Assembly (NCBI RefSeq): GCF_000333615.1
Contig: NZ_BADL01000543.1
Coordinates: 1-47,205 of the forward strand
Length of the DNA stretch: 47,205 nt
Origin: Ideonella sp. B508-1
Lineage (GTDB): Bacteria; Pseudomonadota; Gammaproteobacteria; Burkholderiales; Burkholderiaceae_C
Reading direction: 5' to 3'
Every line of letters starts with the position of its first letter. The stretch's first letter is position 1. The notes beneath the pieces were generated by a model, which was given only the letters and a program-made list of their open reading frames with translations, had not been told where the DNA came from and searched no databases. Both the position numbers and the translations under genes were made by a program. Below are positions 45,945 to 47,205 of the stretch, piece after piece.

Positions 45945-46193
45945 ATGCCGCTTTTCGACTACCACTGCCCGCAATGCGGGTCGGACTTCGAGCTGCTGGT
46001 GCGCGCCAGCACCACCCCCACCTGCCCGCACTGCGGCAGCACCACGCTGGAGAAGGCCGTCTCGCGCATCGCCCCGGCCGGCAAGATCGAGGCCATCCGC
46101 CTGTCCAACCGCCGCGCGGCCGACGCCCAAGGCCTGTTCAACCACTACTCGCCCAGCGAGCGGGCCCGCCTGCTCAAGGGCAAGACCGTCTGA
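45945..46193 (+). CDS. FmdB family zinc-ribbon protein
   Basis: FmdB-type proteins are small putative regulators with one zinc ribbon. The 82-residue protein begins MPLFDYHCPQCGSDFELLV and has the second pair CPHCGS near residue 28, giving the CxxC...CxxC ribbon. The rest is a basic tail (RLSNRRAADAQGLFNHYSPS). It starts 3 bases after nifO stops. The role in this operon is unknown. Confidence 0.9.
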   Translation: MPLFDYHCPQCGSDFELLVRASTTPTCPHCGSTTLEKAVSRIAPAGKIEAIRLSNRRAADAQGLFNHYSPSERARLLKGKTV

Positions 46194-46205
46194 ACGGAGC
46201 ACACA

Positions 46206-46646
46206 ATGGACCTCGTCTATGCCACCACCATGCTCAGCCAGGGCGGCCGCAGCGGCCAGATGCAGAGCGACGACGGCGGCTTCAAGCTCAAGCTGAGCGT
46301 GCCCCCCGAGATGGGCGGCGCCCCCGACGCCACCCCCGGCCCCAACCCCGAGATGCTGGTGGGTGGCGCACTGGCCGCCGCGCTGGATCACTCGGTACGC
46401 CACATCGCCCGCCAGGGCCGGTTGCCGGTCAAGGGCTGCTATGTGGAATCCAAGCTCTCGCAGTTCCAGGACTTTGAGGGCGGCTACCGCATGGCCCTGT
46501 CGATGGTGGTCTACCTGGCCGGCCCGCTGGACCAGCCCACCGCCGACGACCTGGTGCAGCGCGCCCAGGGCATCTGCCCCTTCCAGGCCGCCATCAAGAA
46601 CAACGTCACGGTCAACCTCAAGGCCGTGCTGGACACGCCGGCCTGA
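46206..46646 (+). CDS. Ohr/OsmC-like protein lacking the peroxidatic cysteine
   Basis: The 146-residue protein follows the Ohr pattern: PNPEMLVGGALAAALDHSV, KGCYVESKLSQF, and GICPFQAAIKNNVTVNL at the C-terminus. Ohr enzymes use two cysteines. The second (Cys124, in ICPFQ) is present, but the peroxidatic one, normally in a helix reading ACFxxA, is replaced by AALDH. Cys78 is elsewhere. It is therefore not a standard organic hydroperoxide reductase. It starts 12 bases after the FmdB gene with a GGAGC site. Confidence 0.85.
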   Translation: MDLVYATTMLSQGGRSGQMQSDDGGFKLKLSVPPEMGGAPDATPGPNPEMLVGGALAAALDHSVRHIARQGRLPVKGCYVESKLSQFQDFEGGYRMALSMVVYLAGPLDQPTADDLVQRAQGICPFQAAIKNNVTVNLKAVLDTPA

Positions 46647-46669
46647 CACCGCCACCGAGCCCGCCCGCC

Positions 46670-47205
46670 ATGCAGGAACCCCCGCTCCAACTGGACTGGA
46701 CGGCCTACGACGCCTACGGCGCCGGCGATGCCTATGCCCATCTGCCGGCCCACGGCGCGGGCTTCGGCAAGGCCGCGGCGGTGTGCATCGGCAGCCGCAC
46801 CTGCCAGCGCGCCGACGCCAAGGGTGTGATGTGCCCCAGCTTCCGGGCCACGCAGGACAGCACCCACAGCACCCAGCACCGCGCGGCCATGCTGCGCGCC
46901 GCGCTGGACGGCGAGCTGGGCGAGCGCCCCTTCGAGGACCCGCGCCTGCACGAGGCCCTGGACCTGTGCGTGGCCTGCAAGGGCTGCAAGCGCGAATGCC
47001 CCAACGGCGTGGACATGGCCCTGCTGCGCACCGAGGCCCTGGCCCAGCGCTGGGCCCGCACGCCCCGCCCGCTGCGCGAGCGCCTGATCGCTGCCCTGCC
47101 CCAGTGGCTGCCCCGGCTGCGCCGCTGGCGCGCGCTGCTGAACCCGCTGATGGCCCTGCGTGAGCGCTGGCCCTGGCTGGCCCGCCAGGGCAGGCCCGGC
47201 TGGCC
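46670..47205 (+). CDS. 4Fe-4S dicluster oxidoreductase protein, 3' end outside the window
   Basis: The visible 178 residues have a first cysteine group (Cys39, Cys45, Cys55 in AAVCIGSRTC and VMCPSF) and a classical cluster motif CVACKGCKRECP (Cys100, 103, 106, 110). The pattern VMCPSFRATxDxxHST and LDLCxxCKGCKRECPxGVDM resembles the iron-sulfur half of FAD-linked D-2-hydroxyacid dehydrogenases, here without the FAD domain. The gene is cut by the window edge. It follows the Ohr-like gene by 23 bases in the same operon and may carry electrons in the nif setting. Confidence 0.82.
   Translation, partial: MQEPPLQLDWTAYDAYGAGDAYAHLPAHGAGFGKAAAVCIGSRTCQRADAKGVMCPSFRATQDSTHSTQHRAAMLRAALDGELGERPFEDPRLHEALDLCVACKGCKRECPNGVDMALLRTEALAQRWARTPRPLRERLIAALPQWLPRLRRWRALLNPLMALRERWPWLARQGRPGW

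Overview
The window is GC-rich proteobacterial DNA, most like a betaproteobacterium of the order Burkholderiales. The main reasons are the Coq7 ubiquinone hydroxylase, the pilMNOP/mrcA/cyaY/lptM neighbourhood, the Burkholderiales-type porin and a complete molybdenum-nitrogenase (nif) region with draT/draG. No rRNA, tRNA, CRISPR array, phage gene or insertion sequence was seen.

Layout. (1) 1-13.2 kb is core genome: type IV pilus genes pilP-O-N-M (minus), penicillin-binding protein 1A (plus), cyaY (minus), lptM (plus), a porin (minus), coq7, an OsmC protein, ilvA, mrp/apbC, mobA and a zinc alcohol dehydrogenase. A candidate small RNA with its own promoter and terminator lies before ilvA. (2) 13.2-17.5 kb is a potassium locus: kup, preceded by one reading frame that fuses a KdpD-like membrane histidine kinase to a complete KdpE-like response regulator. 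(3) 17.5-22.1 kb is a molybdenum locus: modB-A-C-D (minus), facing a three-gene operon of unknown function (plus). Both transcription units carry a sigma-54 -24/-12 element followed directly by a ModE-type operator. (4) 22.2-28.7 kb holds nifQ, a nif ferredoxin (fdxB), a CCE_0567-type protein, a DUF269 protein, nifX and nifN. A diguanylate cyclase and a two-copy inverted repeat element separate these from nifE. (5) 29.0-34.4 kb is an insert in the nif region: an Mpo1/DUF962-like membrane protein, a chemoreceptor and a large beta-propeller diguanylate cyclase. (6) 34.5-39.5 kb is nifH-D-K followed by two unknown genes. nifH carries a one-base frameshift at codon 9. (7) 39.9-47.2 kb, divergent from nifH, is a truncated haemoglobin, an unknown protein, draT, draG, a tandem nitroreductase, a rhodanese-ankyrin protein, a NifO/ArsC-like protein, an FmdB zinc ribbon, an Ohr-like protein and a 4Fe-4S protein cut by the window end.

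How it works together. NifH and NifDK are the nitrogenase components. NifE, NifN, NifX and NifQ make and load FeMo-cofactor, and ModABC supplies molybdate. DraT/DraG switch NifH off and on by ADP-ribosylation of an arginine that is present in this NifH. nifH, nifE and nifN each show a NifA-like upstream site, an IHF-like site (weak at nifH) and a sigma-54 promoter in the same order. The most interesting parts are the unknown sigma-54/ModE operon opposite modBACD, which includes a globin-like protein without the usual haem-binding histidine; the canonical truncated haemoglobin opposite nifH; the KdpD-KdpE fusion with a strong internal start site; and the nif-linked genes of unknown function.
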